8,044 bases of DNA from Desulfuromusa sp. (GTDB lineage: Bacteria; Desulfobacterota; Desulfuromonadia; Desulfuromonadales; Geopsychrobacteraceae). The notes under the pieces are model-generated. The model was not told the origin of the DNA. It made no database searches and saw only the letters and a list, made by a program, of their open reading frames with translations. A program made the position numbers and the translations under genes. The DNA lies in the NCBI GenBank assembly GCA_030590745.1, contig JAUVCS010000032.1, forward strand, positions 1-8,044, in the 5' to 3' direction. Shown in pieces: positions 5,479 through 8,044 of this stretch (within the stretch, counting starts at the first letter, position 1; every line of letters begins with the position of its first letter).

Positions 5479-6348
5479 TCAGCTCAGATATTTACCGATT
5501 ATCGGCTTAAGAGCTTCCTGAGTTGCCACTGGAATTAAACTCTTATCCGTCATAATTGCAAACTTAAGCGCCTCATCACAATGACATTTTTTCTGCAATC
5601 GGGTCAGATTCTGCACGACCATCTTGATAATCTGTTTCGCCGTCGCAACATTCTGCTGGATAATGGCGATAACCGCTTCGACCGAGACATCATCATGACC
5701 TTCATGCCAGCAATCGTAGTCGGTCGCCAGAGCGACGGTCCCATAACATATTTCAGCTTCACGTGCCAGGCGGGCCTCTGGAAGGTTGGTCATGCCGATA
5801 ATATCAACCCCCCAACTGCGATAGATACGTGATTCGGCCCGGGTGGAAAAATTTGGACCTTCAATACAGAGATAAGTGCCGCCGGCATGGACGGTTGCAC
5901 CAACTTCACGGGCAGATTTGACTAGTACGGCCGAGAGCTCAGTGCAAACCGGGTCGGCAAACTGAACATGTCCGACAACTCCATTGCCAAAAAATGTCGA
6001 GGCACGCTTTCCCTGAGTCCGATCAAAAAATTGATCCGGTATCACAATCTGACCGGGAACAATTTCTTCTTTCATACTTCCAACTGCAGAAACTGAAATA
6101 ATCCGTTCGACCCCAAGAGTTTTCATGCCGTAGATATTAGCCCGGTAATTAACTTCGGATGGCAACAGACGATGGCCACGACCATGACGCGGCAGAAAAA
6201 CCATCTTTGCCTCGCCAAGGGTTCCAGTAATGTAAACGTCAGAAGGAGCACCAAAAGGTGTTTCCAGACTCACCTCCTGAACATCTGTCAGCCCTTCAAT
6301 TTCATAGAGTCCACTGCCACCAATAACACCGATAACCGCTTGTTTCAT
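5479..6348 (-). CDS. mtnP: 5'-methylthioadenosine phosphorylase (MTAP)
   Basis: A 289-residue purine nucleoside phosphorylase-fold enzyme. It cleaves 5'-methylthioadenosine with phosphate to adenine and 5-methylthioribose-1-phosphate, recycling the by-product of polyamine and related SAM-dependent reactions. Visible motifs: the phosphate-binding GGSGLY (10-15), PRHGRGH (53-59), SAVGS (87-91), CIEGPNFSTRAES (161-173), GMTNLPEARLAREAEICY (185-202, with the ribose-contacting Met186), and ATDYDCW (208-214). In the last motif, Asp210 and Asp212 are where MTAP contacts adenine; 6-oxopurine phosphorylases carry Asn at the key position. This favours MTAP over a guanosine/inosine enzyme, although some bacterial relatives also accept 5'-deoxyadenosine or inosine. 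The ATG at 6348 follows GGAGG with a 9-nt spacer. The gene sits 24 nt after rlmN and 14 nt before the PfkB kinase. Confidence 0.93.
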   Translation of the reverse strand: MKQAVIGVIGGSGLYEIEGLTDVQEVSLETPFGAPSDVYITGTLGEAKMVFLPRHGRGHRLLPSEVNYRANIYGMKTLGVERIISVSAVGSMKEEIVPGQIVIPDQFFDRTQGKRASTFFGNGVVGHVQFADPVCTELSAVLVKSAREVGATVHAGGTYLCIEGPNFSTRAESRIYRSWGVDIIGMTNLPEARLAREAEICYGTVALATDYDCWHEGHDDVSVEAVIAIIQQNVATAKQIIKMVVQNLTRLQKKCHCDEALKFAIMTDKSLIPVATQEALKPIIGKYLS

Positions 6349-6372
6349 ACTGATATTCCTCCAAAACTACTT

Positions 6373-7428
6373 TTATAAAGCCTCTGATTTATCCTCAAGT
6401 TTCCCCTTTAACTGCCCACATGCCGCAGAGATATCCTGCCCTTTACTGGCACGCAGAGTTGCCACAATATCCCGCTGTAGAAGATAACTTTGAAAGGTTT
6501 TGATCGACTCCGCAGTAGGAGCCTTAAACTCGGCACCCTCATGTTCGTTATAAGCAATCAAGTTGACTTTGCTGCGGACCCCGTGCAGAAGTTTAACCAA
6601 CCGCTTCGCATCAGCCAATGAATCGTTAACCCCACCAATCACAATATATTCAAAAGTCACCCGCTGTTTTGTCAACAGGGCATACTCACGGCAAGCCGAC
6701 ATAAGTTCACTAAGGGGATAACGCTGGTTAATCGGCATTAAACGACTACGAACTTCATCGGTCGTTGCATTAAGAGAAACGGCCAAATGCACTTTAATCC
6801 GTTGCCCCAACTCTTTAATTTCCGGAACCAAACCACAAGTTGACAGGGTGATCCGACGCGTTCCGTAACCAAGTCCGTCATCCAGATAAAAAATCTTCAG
6901 CGCAGTCACCACATTGTCCAGATTATGCAGTGGCTCACCCATCCCCATCAGCACGATATTCCCTATCGGCCCGTCCTGCAATGCCGCACAGACTTGATTG
7001 ACAATCTCCTCGGGTCGCAGGTTGCGCGCCAGTCCGAAGGTTCCGGTCATACAAAACTGACACCCCATGGCACAACCAACCTGGGTCGAAATACACAAAG
7101 TTGCACGATCTTCATCCATCGGGATTCTGACCGCCTCAACCGACTCGCCATCATCAAGACGAAACAAATACTTGCGGGTGCCATCGCTGCTGGTTTCAAC
7201 GATCTCCGGCTCCCAGGAAGAAACGTAGGCGCGATCTGCCAGTTGACTGCGGAACTGTTTTGCCAGATCGGTCATCTGTTCAAAATCGGTCACATGACGC
7301 TGATAAATCCAGCGCAAAATCTGTTTTGCCCGATACTTTTCTTTGCCGAGCTCAGAAAGAAAGTCTTCCAGTTGTTCCTGAGTCAAACCTTTAAGATCTA
7401 TTTTGCCTGTATTCAAGACAATCCTCAT
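6373..7428 (-). CDS. rlmN: Dual-specificity 23S rRNA A2503 / tRNA A37 C2-methyltransferase
   Basis: A 351-residue radical-SAM enzyme that methylates adenine C2 of 23S rRNA (A2503 in E. coli numbering) and position 37 of some tRNAs. The N-terminal RNA-binding part includes [12 protein letters not shown] (31-42). The radical-SAM cluster motif is CAMGCQFC (Cys119, Cys123, Cys126). The two extra cysteines needed for the ping-pong mechanism are both present: Cys112 (ATLCISTQ, equivalent to E. coli Cys118) and Cys337 (AACGQL, equivalent to the methyl-carrying Cys355). GMGEPLHN (162-169) is the usual SAM-binding motif. Both catalytic cysteines and the A2503-type C-terminus indicate RlmN; a Cfr assignment cannot be excluded by motif alone but is unlikely given this neighbourhood. 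The ATG at 7428 has no Shine-Dalgarno sequence, and a TATAAT box ends 3 nt before it. An in-frame TTG at 7416 has GAGG 6 nt upstream and would remove four residues, so the start is uncertain. It heads the operon. Confidence 0.95.
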   Translation of the reverse strand: MRIVLNTGKIDLKGLTQEQLEDFLSELGKEKYRAKQILRWIYQRHVTDFEQMTDLAKQFRSQLADRAYVSSWEPEIVETSSDGTRKYLFRLDDGESVEAVRIPMDEDRATLCISTQVGCAMGCQFCMTGTFGLARNLRPEEIVNQVCAALQDGPIGNIVLMGMGEPLHNLDNVVTALKIFYLDDGLGYGTRRITLSTCGLVPEIKELGQRIKVHLAVSLNATTDEVRSRLMPINQRYPLSELMSACREYALLTKQRVTFEYIVIGGVNDSLADAKRLVKLLHGVRSKVNLIAYNEHEGAEFKAPTAESIKTFQSYLLQRDIVATLRASKGQDISAACGQLKGKLEDKSEAL

Positions 7429-7431
7429 TCA

Positions 7432-7437
7432 ATTATA
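7432..7437 (-). promoter_or_regulatory. Perfect -10-like TATAAT immediately before rlmN
   Basis: TATAAT on the minus strand lies 3 nt before the rlmN ATG. The predicted start would fall near 7425, inside the first codons. At 17-nt spacing the -35 position holds only TTTTTT, the terminator U run. It may be an extended or activated promoter, or a chance AT-rich match. Confidence 0.35.
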
Positions 7438-7454
7438 AGTAGCTGTGCGGCACG

Positions 7455-7488
7455 AAAAAAGCCCTTCGGAATAGTACCGAAGGGCTTT
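7455..7488 (-). terminator. Intrinsic terminator of ndk
   Basis: A perfect 12-bp stem, AAAGCCCTTCGG (7488-7477 on the minus strand) with CCGAAGGGCTTT (7469-7458), has a 7-nt loop and runs into six U. It lies about 30 nt after the ndk stop codon. It makes ndk a single-gene unit apart from any read-through into rlmN. Confidence 0.94.
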
Positions 7489-7518
7489 CACAGAAACAAG
7501 CTATTTAACGGAAATCAA

Positions 7519-7932
7519 TTAAAGCAATTCCAAGCCGTTAAAGAAGTAACCCAGCTCAAAAGCAGCAGTTTCAGGGGCATCAGAACCGTGGGTAGCATTC
7601 TCTCCGATATTACTGCCAAATTCTTTGCGCAGAGTGCCTTCGACAGCGTCAGCAGGATTGGTTGCTCCCATCAGGTCACGCCACTTGGCAATCGCATTGT
7701 CAGCTTCAAGTGCCATAACGACACAAGGACCGCTGCTCATAAAATCGGTCAGCTCGCCAAAGAATGGACGCTCGCTATGGACAGCGTAAAAGCCCTCAGC
7801 TTCGACTTTGCTCAGATAGAGTTTTTTCAGACCAACAACTTTAAATCCTTCAGCGTAAATACGTGCCAGAATTCTACCGGCTGAACCGGCAGCAAAAGCA
7901 TCGGGTTTGATAATTGCGAATGTTCTTTCCAT
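7519..7932 (-). CDS. ndk: Nucleoside diphosphate kinase
   Basis: A 137-residue enzyme of standard bacterial length. It transfers the gamma-phosphate between nucleoside triphosphates and diphosphates through a phosphohistidine, balancing cytosolic NTP and dNTP pools. The N-terminus [12 protein letters not shown] contains the conserved Lys9. Later motifs are [15 protein letters not shown] (55-69), with the pocket Phe and Leu, GATNP (89-93), GTLRKEFG (99-106) with the conserved Arg102, and the active-site NATHGSD (112-118) with His115 (His117 in E. coli). The ATG at 7932 follows AAGGAG with a 7-nt spacer. It has its own promoter and terminator. It precedes rlmN in the same direction, an order also known in gammaproteobacteria. 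No odd features. Confidence 0.97.
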   Translation of the reverse strand: MERTFAIIKPDAFAAGSAGRILARIYAEGFKVVGLKKLYLSKVEAEGFYAVHSERPFFGELTDFMSSGPCVVMALEADNAIAKWRDLMGATNPADAVEGTLRKEFGSNIGENATHGSDAPETAAFELGYFFNGLELL

Positions 7933-7974
7933 GATTTTTCTCCTTATATGTATAGTACTTACTGAATCGAGGCG

Positions 7975-8003
7975 TTTTTAGCATTAGCACCACAGGGTGT
8001 CAA
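7975..8003 (-). promoter_or_regulatory. Sigma-70-like promoter of ndk
   Basis: The minus strand has a perfect -35 TTGACA (8003-7998), a 17-nt spacer and TAAAAA (7980-7975) as -10, preceded by TGC as in extended -10 promoters. Predicted transcription starts near 7968, about 36 nt before the ATG. Confidence 0.65.
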
Positions 8004-8006
8004 GAT

Positions 8007-8020
8007 ATTAACCGGTTAAT
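8007..8020. promoter_or_regulatory. 14-bp perfect palindrome upstream of the ndk promoter
   Basis: ATTAACCGGTTAAT is identical to its reverse complement. It ends 4 bp upstream of the ndk -35 box, with its centre about 45 bp upstream of the predicted start. That is a position typical of activators contacting RNA polymerase next to the -35, though a repressor is also possible. No protein family is assigned. Confidence 0.5.
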
Positions 8021-8044
8021 GGCGGGGTGAATTTGTGTTGGAGA

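Noticed and set aside
6925..7884. 319-codon open frame on the plus strand, antisense to rlmN and ndk
   Set aside because: It runs opposite two well-conserved genes and straight through the ndk terminator. Its translation has no recognisable domain and it has no visible promoter or RBS. It is a by-product of the codon usage of the real genes.

Overview
The window looks like ordinary chromosomal sequence from a deltaproteobacterium of the Desulfuromonas/Geobacter/Pelobacter type. This is an inference from protein flavour, moderate GC content and gene order; no marker gene settles it. Every convincing gene lies on the minus strand, so transcription runs from high to low coordinates. I see no rRNA, tRNA, CRISPR array, insertion sequence or phage gene.

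Read in the direction of transcription, the first unit (8044 to 7455) is ndk. It has a good sigma-70-like promoter, a perfect 14-bp palindrome just upstream of the -35 box, and a strong intrinsic terminator. Next (7428 to 3185) comes a closely spaced cluster: rlmN (23S rRNA/tRNA adenine-C2 methyltransferase), mtnP (5'-methylthioadenosine phosphorylase), a PfkB-family sugar or nucleoside kinase, an unrecognised 172-residue protein with a short internal repeat, and a TPR lipoprotein resembling PilF/PilW. The order ndk-rlmN-...-pilF recalls the ndk-rlmN-pilF order of pseudomonads, with the salvage genes placed in between.

The third unit (about 3101 to 2137) has its own promoter. It encodes a stand-alone CheY-like receiver and a UspA-type universal stress protein. 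The two genes overlap by 8 nt, and the stress-protein ribosome binding site lies inside the last receiver codons. A clean hairpin terminator closes the unit.

The fourth unit (about 2127 to beyond position 1) encodes a receiver-histidine kinase hybrid. Five bases later comes a COG2509-type FAD-dependent oxidoreductase that runs off the window. The kinase and the stand-alone receiver sit in neighbouring units, and their upstream regions share an 11-bp sequence, so they may form one signalling pathway. I did not find a clearly new biological system. The most useful leads are the small regulatory structures, the possible 5'-deoxyadenosine/MTA salvage coupling, and the uncertain rlmN start.
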